From Tulasnella sp. 424 (Eukaryota > Basidiomycota > Agaricomycetes > Cantharellales > Tulasnellaceae), in contig WSUB01000066.1 in assembly GCA_019633425.1 (NCBI GenBank), positions 124,001 to 188,000 on the forward strand: a stretch of 64,000 bases of DNA. Reading direction: 5' to 3'. Numbering within the stretch: position 1 is the stretch's first letter; each line of letters starts with the position of its first letter. This document shows, piece after piece, positions 45,791-57,927 of this stretch. Below the pieces are notes generated by a model. It did no database searches. It worked only from the letters and a program-made list of their open reading frames with translations, and was not told the origin of the DNA. The position numbers were made by a program, and so were the translations under genes.

Positions 45791-48121
45791 TTACAGCTGC
45801 GCGACTGGCCCGTCACTACCGATCGAGTCCGCATCCGTCGGATGCATCCGACTTCTAAACGAGCTCCCATACACCGTCGGATCTCTCGAAAACTCTGCAT
45901 CTGCGCCATCAAAAGCCACCTTATCCGCTCTCGAAAGATCCTCCAATTGAACTGTAGGCGCCCTCAATTCGGGTAACTCAATTTCGTCACTGGGTTCCTC
46001 GTCACTTGACTTCTTCTCGATGATGTCCGTGCCACGAAGCCCAAATATCGCAATGGCAAGCGCGAAAATATTGAACGCAAGACACGCCCAACCCGCTGCT
46101 CTGAGGCCTTGCAGAAGTGCATCCGGCGAAAATGAGGACTTGTCGCCCGATGCTGTTGCAATTGACGTGGAATTGAAGCCATTGAAGGAGGTCGAAAGCG
46201 TTCGCTGCGTATATTTACGGGCCTCAGCAGTAGAGATGGCTGAGCAGACAGCTAGACCAAAAGCAGCTGCATACTGCCGGGTTATCCCCGTCTAAGGTCA
46301 GTGGGATCGTGCAGACGAGGATCGAGAAAACGTACACGGGTAGCAATCATGAAGAGGGATCCAGCAAGGGCTTGTTTATCCTCCCCAACGCTATTTTGAA
46401 TATGGAGGTTCGCTGCTGAGAAACTGAATAGAGTTTATTTTTCGTTAGTGAGGGGTCGCTTCCAAGTGCCGTCCGGCGTCAACTCACAAGAGATCGGGTC
46501 CAACAGCAAGAAGCATAACCCAAAGCATCCCAAGTCCATAGTTAGCATTCGGATTCATCTTCGTGCAAGTATATCTGTATTAGGACGCTTCACAATGCTG
46601 GCTCGAATGAGAACACGCACCAAGCAGAACGCGAGAGCGGCGCCCTGGAAAGGAATACCATGTCAATATCACCATTCCTGATTCGATCACCCGTCCGAGA
46701 AACACTAACCATGCTTAGCGCCAATCCTACACAGATGAGCTTTAGAGTTGAAACCTGCCCTGTGATCTTTCCAGCAAGGACACTGAACAGATAGGATCGT
46801 CAAAAAACATCCACGACGGGAGGAGGTTCAGCAACACGTTTTATCCTTACTTTATGAGAAAACCTGACGGAAAGAAAAGATTAGAGAAGTCGAGTATTTC
46901 ACCATGCAGGTGACGACTTACCAGAACCAGCCATAGGAAGGAAATAGATGGCAGTTCGAATAGGTGAGATTCGTTGAACTTGCTGGTACATTAAAGTAGA
47001 GAGGTAATCTATGCTGTTGAATGCTGCAAAGCCCTCCACATTAGAATACAGTGAAGACTACTCTGAATAAGTCAGGAGAGACTCGCCAGCCCATGCACAA
47101 AATATCAGGGCAATCATGGTTCCGAGGCCCTTCGCTTTCCAAATAGACAGCGGCAGGAGAACGTGCTTCTGGTTTCGCTCCCGCTTTTCCTCCCACCAAA
47201 GGAAGCTAACGAGGAAGGTTGCAGCTGTTGGTAAGAGTGCCGGAATGTATGGCGTCGACCACCCGTCGGGAGCAGATTCCGCGTCCGAAAGGGCAAAGAT
47301 CAGAGAAGTGGCTCCGATGGAACTGAGGAGTGACCCAATCCAATCGAACTCTTTTAGTTGTGAGATCATTCTCGATCTGGTGAGATGCACATCCGGTGGT
47401 AAAGAGTAAAGTGCCGTGATCCCAAGCCCAGCCGATAGTCCGCTGAGAAGCCAGTACAGTGACCGCCTAGAAAGTTTATTTGCGATTCTTCAGCTGTGAC
47501 GTCATTATAATCTTGGCGGTACCAAACCTACCATTTTGAAGACAAAATACCGCCGGAAACCAGGCCAACGATGTAGCCAATCGGCTGGCCTGCTCCCAAT
47601 GAGGCGAACGCTATGGTTCGAATTCGTGAGCCAGGCGGGAACGTAGCACCGAGAATACCCGCTCCAGCCGGCGAGAGAATGGCAGGTCCAAGACCCAACA
47701 AACTCATGAGAATAATGAATGAGAATGATGTTTGAGCGAATGAGACTCCAAGTGAGATGATAGCAAAGGCTGCAGTCCCAACGAGGAAGAATGTCTTGCG
47801 CCCAAGGGTATCCGCAAGTCCCCCAGCTACTAGTAGAAAGACACCGTTCACGAGACTGGGACCGAGTAATTAACCGCAAGGTACAGTGAGCGACGATTTG
47901 AATTAATTGTGGACTGAGATCACTCACGAATACATGGATACCGGCCACTGAAGGTTAGCAGCCGAGATACCCAAATCCTTTGCCACTGACGGTAAAGCTA
48001 TGGTCAACGCTCCTGACAAAAAGGTTTCCAGCATGGTAACCCCTGATACAGACATGACTATCAAAGTAGTTTTCAAGTTGCTGAGAGGGAGCGGTGTTGT
48101 CGTTGACCGGGGTTCCGCCAT
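45791..48121 (-). CDS. DHA2-type MFS transporter, copy 1
   Basis: Multi-exon minus-strand gene; start 48121 (MAEPRSTTTPLPLSNLKTTL), stop 45791. The first half shows SGALTIALPSVAKDLGIS, NLQWPVSMYS and the motif A loop GGLADTLGRKTFF. The GPAILSPAGAGILGATFPPGSRI region with a motif C-like PAGAG follows, then FASLGAGQPIGYIVGLVSGG. The longer central part (FDWIGSLLSS, WWEEKRERN) is typical of 14-helix drug:H+ antiporters (DHA2, ATR1-like). The C-terminal tail is cytosolic, charged, and ends SIGSDGPVAQL. The family exports drugs, toxic amino acids or metabolites at the plasma membrane; the substrate is unknown. One intron uses a GC donor at 47085-47086 where copy 2 has GT. Promoter and gene are duplicated with copy 2. 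Confidence 0.8.
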
Positions 48122-48631
48122 CTTGGTTGTCGTCGAGGACGCACGCAGACGGGTGGGATGGACGAGGGTTGGGTGGAAGATGGCGAGATGAGTAGTGCTA
48201 TCTTGCGAATACGACGCGATTGATATAAGCGTGTAGATTTGTCCTTGTATCGTAATTACGACACGGATCGGAAGAGCGCATAAATTATTAAAACACCTCC
48301 AGAGTCTGGGGTGAGAATTTGTGTGTGACGGGTGAGTCGGCTAGACTCACCCTCTCCGGGCCTTACAAAGAGCTACAATCGATGTTGGGAGAAGAACTAT
48401 CAGTGACTCTTTAGGAACGTGTTCGGTTTGAATTTGTAAGCGAGATGGGGGAGAGGCTTCGGTCGGCTAAATCGTTTCTGCGTGGGCCGCTTTGTTTTAC
48501 CAAAGACATCCAGGAAGAAGCTTGCGATGAAAAAGTAACGAGTCAAAAGCGCGTTCGGTAGGATCCAAGCAATATAATTATGTACAATTGCGATACAGTG
48601 CTATGGACTGTGGTTAGGGTAAATGTAGATA
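48122..48631. promoter_or_regulatory. duplicated upstream region of MFS copy 1
   Basis: The segment 48150-48520 aligns with 50960-51345, the upstream region of copy 2, through conserved blocks (CTCCAGAGTCTGGGGT, GGCCTTACAA, GGCTTCGG). The duplication therefore carried the promoter, and both genes probably respond to the same signals. Confidence 0.55.
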
Positions 48632-50940
48632 TTACAGCTGTGCGACAGGCCCGTCACTACCGATCGAGTCTGCATCCGTTGGATTCATTCGACTTCTAAA
48701 TGAGCTCCCGTATACCGTCGAATCCCTCGAAAACTCTGCATCCGCACCATCGAAAGCGACCTTCTCTGGCCTCGAAATATCTTCCAATTGAATTGTTGGC
48801 GCCCTCAATTCTGGTAACTCTATATCGTCGCTGGGTTCCTCGTCACCCGACTTCTTCTCGATGATGTCCGTGCCACGAAGCCCAAAAATCGCAATGGCAA
48901 ACGCGAGAATCGTGAATGCAAAGCATGCCCAGCCTGCTGCTCTGAGGCCTTGGAGGAGGGCATCCGGCGAAAATGAGGTCTCGTCGCTTGAAGCTGTTGC
49001 GATTGACGTCGAATTGAATCCATTGAAGGAGGTCGAGGGCGTTCGCAGTGTATATTTGCGAGCCTCGGCCGTTGAGATGGCCGAGCAGACAGCTAGACCA
49101 AGAGCAGTTGCATACTACCAGGTTGTTACAGTCCAAGGTCAATGGGGTCGTGCCGAGGAAGATCGAGAAGACGTACGCGGGTAGCAATCATGAAGAGGGA
49201 TCCAGCAAGGGCTTGCTTGTCCTCTCCAACGCTATTTTGGATATGAAGGTTGGCTGCTGAGAAACTGGAGAGAGAATTCTTCGTTAGTCGAAAGTCGGAT
49301 CCGGGCGGTGGTTGCCAGATGTCAACCCACAAGAGATCGGGTCCAACAGACAGCAGCATGACCCAAAGCATCCCAAAGCCGTAGTTAGCATCGGGATTCA
49401 GCTACAGTCCAAGATATCAGTTTTAGGACGCTCGCAATATTTGCTTGAATGGGAACACGTACTAAGCAGAAAGCGAGAGCGGCGCCCTGGAAGAGAAAAC
49501 CCTGTCAAAATGGACGTTCCCGATTCGCCCAATCTTTCAAGAGATACTGACCATGCTTAGCGCCAATCCCGCACAAATAAGCTTGAGAGCCGAAACCTGC
49601 CCTGTGAGCTTTCCAGCAAGAACACTGGACAATTTGGATCGTCAGAACGGCCATGACAGGAGGTTTAGCAGCACGTTTCTTCTTACTTCAAGAGAAAGCC
49701 TGGGGAGAGAGGGTTTAGAGAACATTCCAATATGCATGCGATGTACGTACCAGAACCAGCCATAGGAAGGAAATAGATGGCAGTTCGGAGAGGTGAAATT
49801 CGCTGAACTTGTTGATACATCAAAGTAGAAAGGTACTGCATGCTGTTGAATGCTGCAAAGCCTTCCGTGTCAGAAGACGTCCCGGACTATGCCGACGAAG
49901 AAAGGAGAAACTCACCAGCCCATGCACAAAATATCATGGCAATCATTGTTCCGAGGCCCTTCGCTCTCCAAATTGACAGCGGCATGAGAACGTGCTTGTG
50001 GTTTTGTTCTCGCTTTTCTTCCCACCAAAGGAAACTAACAAGGAAGGTTGCAGCTGTTGGAAGAAGCGCTGGAATGTATGGCGTCGACCACCCATCCGGA
50101 GCGGATTCCGCGTCCGAAAGAGCAAAGATGAGCGAAGTAGCTCCGATGGAACTGAGGAGCGCCCCGATCCAATCGAACTCTTTTAGCTGTGACATCATTC
50201 TCGATCTAGTGAGATGGACATCCGGCGGCAAGGAGTAAACTGCGGTGATCCCAAGCCCAGTCGATAATCCGCAGAGGAGCCAGTAAACTGATCGCCTGAA
50301 AGGGTGATATACGATTTCTCAGCTGTGACGTCACTATAATCTTAACAGTACTGAACCCACCATTTTGAAGACAGAATACCACCGGAGACAAGACCAGTGA
50401 TGAAACCAATCGGCTGGCCTGCTCCCAATGAGGCGAACGCTATGGTCCGAATTCGTGAGCCAGGCGGGAACGTAGCTCCGAGAATACCGGCCCCAGCTGG
50501 CGAGAGAATGGCAGGTCCAAGACCCAGCAGACTCATGAGAATAATGAATGAGAATGATGTTCGAGCGAACGAGACTCCAAGTGAGATGATCGCAAAGGCT
50601 GCGGTCCCAACGAGGAAGAGTGTCTTGCGGCCAAGGGTATCTGCGAGTCCGCCAGCTACTAATAGAAAGACACCATTCACGAGACTGAAAACCACCAAGG
50701 GTCAGTGGGCGACGATTTGGATCAATTTTGGACTGGGATCACTCACGAATACATGGACACCGGCCACTGAAGGTTAGCAGCCGAGATCCCCAAATCCTCC
50801 GCCACTGACGGCAACGCTATGGTCAACGCTCCTGACAAAAATGATCCCAACAATGTAACTCCTGATACAGACGTGACGATCAACGTAGTCTTCAAGTTGC
50901 TGAGAGGGAGCGGTGTTATCGCCGATTGGGTTTCCGCCAT
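48632..50940 (-). CDS. DHA2-type MFS transporter, copy 2
   Basis: Same exon layout as copy 1; start 50940 (MAETQSAITPLPLSNLKTTL), stop 48632 (ending SDGPVAQL). Signature motifs are kept: GGLADTLGRKTLF, PAGAGILGATFPPG, GQPIGFITGLVSGG, EFDWIGALLSS. Differences from copy 1 lie mostly in loops. All introns seem to be GT-AG, including the one that is GC-AG in copy 1. The gene is divergent from TERT (start 51697), with about 750 bases between them. Substrate is unknown. Confidence 0.8.
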
Positions 50941-51696
50941 GGTGGTTGCCGTTGCTGCCACTGAGACAGGTGAGATGGAGAGGGTGGATGTGAGATGAGT
51001 AATGCTACCTTCAAAATACGACGTGGTTGATATAAGCGTGTCGAGTTGTTTGCTTGGTCCTTGTATTACGACACGACGGGGTCGGAAGAGCGCGTAAAAC
51101 ACCTCCGGAGTCTGGGGTAAGAATTTGTGAGAGGCAGGTGACTAGACGTGCACTCTCCGGACCTTACAAGGAGCTACACAATCGATGCTGGGGGAAGAAT
51201 CTTTAAGGGCTCTTTAGAGCGTATCCGGTTTGTAAGCGAGATGATAGAAAGGCTTCGGCCGGCTAAATCCCAGGTTTCCGCATGGCCGCTTTGTTTCATG
51301 TTTGGAGCGCCCCGACACCTCCAGGAGGAAGCTTGCTATAAAACAGTGCTCATTCCTGACAAATCAGTGGGAGACGAGAGTCACATCAGAACCGAGGAGG
51401 CACGGATATCTGTACGAAAGAAGTAGCAAATCATACCCAGGGGCAAAGTCAAACAACCGTCGATATTTCTTCACCGAGGAGACATAAGCCACCTTCTCTC
51501 TTGAATACAATGAAACCTGGAGCCCTAGATATATGTGTACATACTTGAGAGTACTGATGAATCTGGGGAATTAATGGCCTCTCAGTGGATTCGGGGATGG
51601 TTGCCGAGTGAGGAACCGCCACTTGGAAAAACAAACAAAAGGACAAACGCCATCCCTTTAGCTCTGCCACCTGCCCCCTCCTTCGAATACTCATGA
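50941..51696. promoter_or_regulatory. divergent region between MFS copy 2 (-) and TERT (+)
   Basis: The half next to the transporter is the duplicated MFS promoter. The half next to TERT (51350-51696) is unique, with a C-rich stretch just before the TERT start. No gene is seen. Confidence 0.45.
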
Positions 51697-54600
51697 ATGT
51701 TACCACAGACCACTTATAACCTGCTCTCGCACACGTATTATGCCGTTGACACGCTTGGAGACTATGCCGATCAACTAATTCCCGAAATCTTTGTGGAACT
51801 TCCGGATGACCCTCCAGAGTTTGTTGCTTTTCTGAACAATTGGATCATCGCTCGGGGCAAACCGACAACAGACGCAGAACCGAGGTTCAACTACTATGAA
51901 CCTGGTCTGAGTCAATCGGAGGTAAGACAGGTGGCAAGCTTTTGAGCATACAGTCGGAGTCTCTAACGCGTCGTTTAGTTGATCAGACGCGCGCAGTTCA
52001 AACTCCTCCAGTCTCGCGACCGAACCAACGTCCTGTGCCTCGGGACTCGAATAGTAAGCTCACTAGCTCTACGATTCGGATTTGAAGTTGACCGTGACTG
52101 TAGGCAGATGACCGGGACAATAACTCTAATGAAAGGGTTGTCTGCTTCGCGGTAAACACTAATGTTGAGAAGCTGAAGGACCGCCTGTGGCGAATGCTCT
52201 TGGAACGGTGCGCGCTCCCTCGACATATTTAAATCATACAGTCACTGAATAGGATAATATTTCGTCTGTCAGGATCGGCGAAGGGCCGATGCTTCATATT
52301 CTCACAACCTGCAGCATCTTCGAGCCCATCGGAAACGACTGCCATGTTCAACTTTGCGGAACACCCCTCTCAGATGTTTTATCATCCGATAAAAATATTC
52401 ATAAAGGCAAGAAGCGCGGTCAGATTGCTGACGCCGAGGGGGGTCCTCCGGAGAAGCGTCAGCGAGTGGGGCATGGCGGCGTCGCTTCGCACACCAAACA
52501 GATGTAAGATATTTACTCAGGGATTGAAACCGCTCTGACCTTTGCTTTCGTCAGTAACACACCCGCAGACATACCATTTGCGAGGAACCGAATATTTTAC
52601 AGTCGGCCTCAACTTGTCGGTCCGAATAGGGTCCGTCTTGGAATACCATCATCTCGTGTGTGCCTCCAAGTCTTCATCGAGAGGCACATTTGCTAATAGC
52701 TATTTCTTAAGATATCCTTAACAAAGTACAACCTGATCGAACAGCGCAAGATACCCCTGATTCGGCTCAGAAAAAACTCGAAGCCGCTGCCCGTCACCTA
52801 TCGAAATATATATTCCCCCGTCAATACGACCTCAAAAATGTCTTTACGTGTCCGAAAGACAAAAAATCTCTCAACCCTTTCCCTGTATTTGACGATCGTG
52901 AAGACGATATTCTGGTACGCCGAACGTCCCGCTCCATGAAACTCTGCTGAAGTTCTGACCGCCCAACCTTATGACAGTTCAAAGGCCACTGCAAGACCCC
53001 GAAACGGTTGAAGCCGATCATTTCATTACTCGAAAGGCTGGTCAAGCTGCATGGTCGAACGACGTATAGCAAGCTTTGTAATTTCACATGCCCTTCCAAG
53101 GTCTGCCTCAGAGTCGGGTCGAGCCAACTTGAAGCCTGACCCCACCGTTTTCGTTCAGCTTAAACAAGGATCAACCTCCGACATTCTCGAACCGAATGGA
53201 ATCCTGGTGGGTTGGAGTGTTAGGATCGGGGTTGACATCCTTGCTAACAGTTGCCGGCTTTAGGACCTTCTCACCGAAGTTCAAGCTGCGGAGGGACAGC
53301 ATATGCAACCCATAAATCAACTATTCTTGACTCAGGCAGGGATGGACACCTCGATCGAGGTATCACATGCAAGCTTGATCGTACCTCATGGCGCCTCTCA
53401 AGCCAAACGCCATGCCCAAGCAAAACCACGCTTTGTAGATTTCGCTTGCAGTCATGCTGAGGTACGTGATAAGTCAACTGCGCTTCCTGACCTCACCAGC
53501 TAAATACAGTCGCCTTAGGTATACCGGTTCGTAGCCTCTGTCGTTCTCACAGTAATCCCGAGAGGGTTCTGGGGGAGCAATAAGAATATGAAGTCTATCT
53601 TATCTCGTGCGTCCGCCCGTCTACTCCCCCCCAACCCTTCTATTTAACATCGTCTGCAGACATCGTTACTTTTATTTCCTGCCGACGCTTTGAGGCGCCG
53701 ACTTTACACAGCTTTTTGCAAGGCTTTAGCATCGCCGACTGCGATTGGCTCATACCGGACTCTCCGAACGCTCAGGCTCGGCGACCCTCGGTATCTGACG
53801 ACCTGAAGAAAAGGGAACTCCTGAACGAGTTTATTTACTGGTTCTTTGATTCTTTCGTGTTACCCCTTCTTAAGGTTCGAGCTCTTGGCCAAGCTTATTT
53901 CCGATGAACTATTAGCGTGCTGACTACCATGAAAACTATTTCGCAGAATACATTCTACATCACCGACTCGGGCGCGTACCGGAATCAGGTGCTTTATTTC
54001 CGGCAGGACGACTGGACCAAGCTCTGTGCACCCTTATTCGATCGGCTGAGCGAAGGAACCTTCACTAAGCTGGGATATTCAAAAGTTTGTGCGGATGGGA
54101 TCCAAGTGCATTCTATGCCAAAATTCTGACGTCGCTTACAGCAAGTAGCGGACAATGTTATGAGATCCCGTCAACTTGGCTACTCGTACATTCGCCTTTT
54201 ACCCAAAGACACCGGTGTCCGTCCTATTGTGAACCTTCGCCGGAAACCGAAAGCGGGTCTCTCTATCAATCGAGTATTGCAGAATGCCTTTCAGATCCTT
54301 TCATATGAGAAGGTACGAAGCTAGCATGTCCTTGCTGAAGGAAGCTAACGGGCCAACCTGCTTCGTAGACCAATCAACCTGACCTACTAGGCGCCTCAGT
54401 CTTCGGTCTGAACGAGGTGTATGCGAAGCTCAAGGCATTTCGAAAGAGAAACCTTTTACCGAACCAAACCTTGTGAGCGTGGATCTGAGGCGTAAGACGC
54501 CCCATTGATCATTATTATCGCTCTCAGGCCAAAGCTGTACTTTGTCAAGGTTGACGTTCGGGCGGCTTTTGATACCATCGACCAAGTCAAGTTGGTAAAC

Positions 54601-56229
54601 ATACTTCATGAATTACTGAGCACGGTACGTCAGGATGTCCTTTTCTAGTTGTCGGTGCGATACTTACAAACACGGTCGGGGTCGGCTGCCAGGAGGATTA
54701 CAATGTCCGGCGCTGGAGCGAGGTTAACATTATGGAAGGGGGGAAAGATGCTCGAAGGAGGTACATGAAAAAGGCGAAGCCGCAGTGTCAGCATCCGAGC
54801 GCTCCTGCTTCTTTGATCTGCAGTCTGACGAACTTGGTCAATCTTGTAGGGGAGGAGCCTCAGTTTTCTCGTTTCGCTGAGACCTTGGCAAAAGTCATGC
54901 ACAATGCAATATACATTGACCAGGTAATTCCTCTCGTTTGCGTCAGGTAAAGGTTCGCGTAATAAGCTTCCTTATTCAAGGTACATTACCCATCGGCGGA
55001 CAAGGATGAGATCTTGAAGTTGCTGGAAGAGCATATTCAGCAAAACCTCGTCAAAGTAAGGCGGATGGAAAGCCCACTCCACCTCACCTAGGCTAACCAA
55101 TCGACTCATCCATAGATTGGTTCAGACTTATACCGCCAGAAGGTCGGGATACCACAAGGATCGGTACTTTCCACGCTTCTCTGCTCATTCTTCTACGGTG
55201 ACCTTGAGCGAAAGCACTTCGACTTCTGCAAAGACCTTCGAAACCTTCTCCTACGCTACGTCGACGACTATCTTTTCATCACCACACGCCTTTCGATGGC
55301 TCGTAAATTCTTGGACATTATGAGCAAAGGCCACCCGGAATACGGTTGTTTCATAGCACCGGAAAAGACTCTGACCAACTTCGACTGCAACGAACACAAC
55401 CCGAATGTGGTATTGCCAAAAGAGGGAAAGAGAGGCGGGTTTCCGTGGTGCGGAGTGAGGATCGACATGCAGAAGTTGTGCGTTAGTGCAGACTACACGA
55501 GACTGGAGGACATCCGTAAGTGGGAGCCTGCGTCCAAACGTTGGAGATACTAAGAGCCTTGCATTTGAGCAGATTTGTCGATGACTTTGACCGTTCAGAG
55601 AGGTCGGAAACCGGGAGCTGCATTCAGACAAAGAATAATCCAGTAAGTTGCTATCCATAGCGCGTCAAGCTGGACGTTGACCATGTACACCCAACCCTTG
55701 AAGTGCGGCGAAAATACGAAACCTCGTCATCTTTAACGACACCTCGTTCAATGGGCGCAAAGTTGTATACTTGAACATATTTCAGAACTTTGCTCTCACA
55801 GCAATGAAGATGCACTGCTATCTCAAGAGTTGGAGAACAGATGGAGGGATTGTTCAAATGACGAGGTTTATTCTTGGTGAGCGATGATCTGGTTCCAAGC
55901 CAGTGATTGACTAAAAAATTGTTTTTATAGCGACGATCGAAGCTTCCATATACAGCTCTTTCGCTAGTATTCGACGAAAGGCAAATGACCGCCTCGCAAA
56001 AGAGAACGGTGCAACATTCTCAATCCAACGCGAACTGTTCATCTGGCTGGGATATAAAGCGTTCGACCTCGTCCTCAGTAGGAAGCGAACGCTATACGTT
56101 CTTGTGTTGGAAGGGATCCAGAAGAAGCTGGACTCGAAAACAATCTCTCCCAGGACCAAACTCCAAATGGCGCAGATAAAAGCGATCGTGAGAGATGGGT
56201 GGGCAAATTTGGCGGGCCTGCAGTATTGA
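51697..56229 (+). CDS. TERT: telomerase reverse transcriptase
   Basis: Multi-exon gene. The N-terminal part begins MLPQTTYNLLSHTYYAVDTLGDYA and contains MLHILTTCSIFEPIGNDC (TEN/GQ domain). The RNA-binding region is complete. IPFARNRIFYSRP opens it, AARHLSKYIFPRQYDLKNVF is the QFP/CP area, and KTPKRLKPIISLLERLV with CPSK follow. Then come GFSIADCDWLIPDS and ELLNEFIYWFFDSFVLPLLK, and motif T reads NTFYITDSGAYRNQVLYFR. The RT domain has RLLPKDTGVRPIVNLR (motifs 1-2), LYFVKVDVRAAFDTID (motif A, first Asp), VGIPQGSVLSTLLCSFFYGD (motif B'), LLRYVDDYLFIT (motif C with the Asp pair) and GGFPWCGV (motif E). After corrected splicing the thumb runs SMTLTVQRGRKPGAAFRQR, VVYLNIFQNFALTAMKMHC and so on to a stop at 56227-56229. 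No lesion is found. The three catalytic Asp are present and the T motif excludes a retroelement. Confidence 0.9.
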
Positions 56230-56922
56230 GGTTGGCTATCCTGCTGCGTAAATTATTATATGGTAAGGCGGAACGACGACCCTCCGGTCTGTGTCGCTGA
56301 TATCCCGCCCACAGTAGTATTTCTTTAACGTCGTTCTTTGATTGGCATCTGCGCGCCCATGGTCGGGCAGCGGCCGGGTGGCTTGAATTCCAAAGCGTCC
56401 ACGCTCTGAAAATGGGTCGACTATTCGAGTCCAAGCTCATAAAATCGATCTGCCCCAGGAACGCGGCCGCCGTCGAACTGCGGCAGCTTTGAAATGCCTC
56501 GTGGCGGCGTCAACCGGTCCGACTCTCGTGAGATCGGCGATGACCTGCGAACTGCGATTGTTGGAGGTCCGGGTCTCCCCGGGTTGTCTTCGTAATTACC
56601 TCAAGTCGGCTACCCTTGCAACAGTTTCCTTATCAGGCAGACAATGATCGGGAAGCTCGGCCTAATTTCTTCCGAATTGAGCCACCCATGGCGTCATTTA
56701 TTCCACGTGATCGATGTTCACATGCTCATATAAATACTCAAGACCCCCCGAGCACCTAGACCCCCCATCCCGACTCTCCTATCTGACCAACGCTCTGTTT
56801 CTTCAACCAACACTTTTCAGTGAGTTGTTCGTCGACTGACTCTGGTTAGTAACGGATGTGTTGTAACGTTTGTGGATTCCTTTACAGCTATCCTTCGTCG
56901 TATCCACACCCTCCTCCCCCGA
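56230..56922. other. intergenic region between TERT and glutathione peroxidase
   Basis: No gene is recognised. The last 200 bases carry a TATAAATA sequence at 56730 and a C/T-rich leader, plausibly the GPX promoter. Confidence 0.45.
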
Positions 56923-57684
56923 ATGGCCTCAGAATTCTACAACTTGAAAGTAAGCACCACGACCATCTCTTCCGGGGATCATAGAGCTTTGACTAACATT
57001 TCGTATCCGACTTCAGTTCCCCACTACCAAGGGCGAGGAGTTCGATTTCTCACAGCTCAAAGACAAGGTGGTTTTGGTCGTGAACACGGCTTCGCAATGG
57101 TCGGTAGGAAGCCGATGGCGCTTACGGAGACCCGCTGACGCCATATCTCTTCTGCTGTTCTTAGCGGCTTCACTCCCCAATATGCTGGCTTGCAACGCTT
57201 GCACGATAAGTACAAGGACGAAGGTCTCGTTATCCTCGGCTTCCCTTCCAATCAGTTCGGGGCTCAAGAACCAGGATCTGATGAACAGATCTCTGAGGTA
57301 AGAGTGGCAAGTCTATGCTGCAACGAACGACGGCTGATTCTGTTCGGCCAGTTCTGCACCATCAACCATGGCGTTACCTTCCAGCTCATGAAGAAGTCGG
57401 ACGTGAACGGCGACGGTACGAACCCTGTTTACAAGTACCTCAAGAGCCAGAAATCGCAGTTTGGCTTGAGTAGGATCAAATGGAACTTTGAGGTGCGTAT
57501 GGTCCTCGTCGTCTCGGGTCAACTGTGGTGCTAACAGCGGTGATGGATGTTTGTCTAGAAATTCCTTGTCGACCGAAACGGCAAAGTTGTCAGTCGTTAC
57601 ATATCCACCTCGTCACCCGACTCGCTGAATACGGAGATCGAGAGACTATTGGCTGAAAAGCCCGCAGTTAAGAGCGAGTTGTAG
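56923..57684 (+). CDS. glutathione peroxidase-like thiol peroxidase (Cys type)
   Basis: Five exons: 56923-56949, 57017-57099, 57165-57297, 57352-57492 and 57559-57684. The protein of about 170 residues starts MASEFYNLKFPTTKGEEF and shows the canonical VVLVVNTASQCGFTPQY motif with Cys as peroxidatic residue. GFPSNQFGAQEPGSDEQI holds the catalytic Gln, and IKWNFEKFLVDRNGKVV the Trp and Asn. Length and motifs match the fungal Gpx/Hyr1 type that reduces hydrogen peroxide and lipid peroxides using thioredoxin or glutathione, and in yeast signals to Yap1. No targeting peptide is evident with this start. The peroxidatic Cys codon is split by intron 2 (57100-57164) as TG/C. Confidence 0.92.
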
Positions 57685-57927
57685 ATGGTTTGGGCTTTTA
57701 TCGGTTCAATATCCACGGACTCGGAATTCAAGTCCGGGATGGTATATCAATTTTCAGTTAGCGGCAGAATGTAATAGTCATATGTGCACCCAAGATGAGG
57801 ACCATACATGACGGTATGGTAATGGGGAGGGACTGAATATTAAGGGCATTAAAGAAATATCGTAAGGACGTAGAGAGGTAATTCAGAGCGAGAAATGTAT
57901 CGAAGAGAGTCGTGAAAATTAAGGCGA

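Noticed and set aside
51697..56229. Reverse transcriptase motifs suggesting a LINE or LTR retrotransposon
   Set aside because: The T motif, QFP-type RNA-binding region, split exons and single-copy context identify TERT; no integrase, RNase H, endonuclease or LTR is present.
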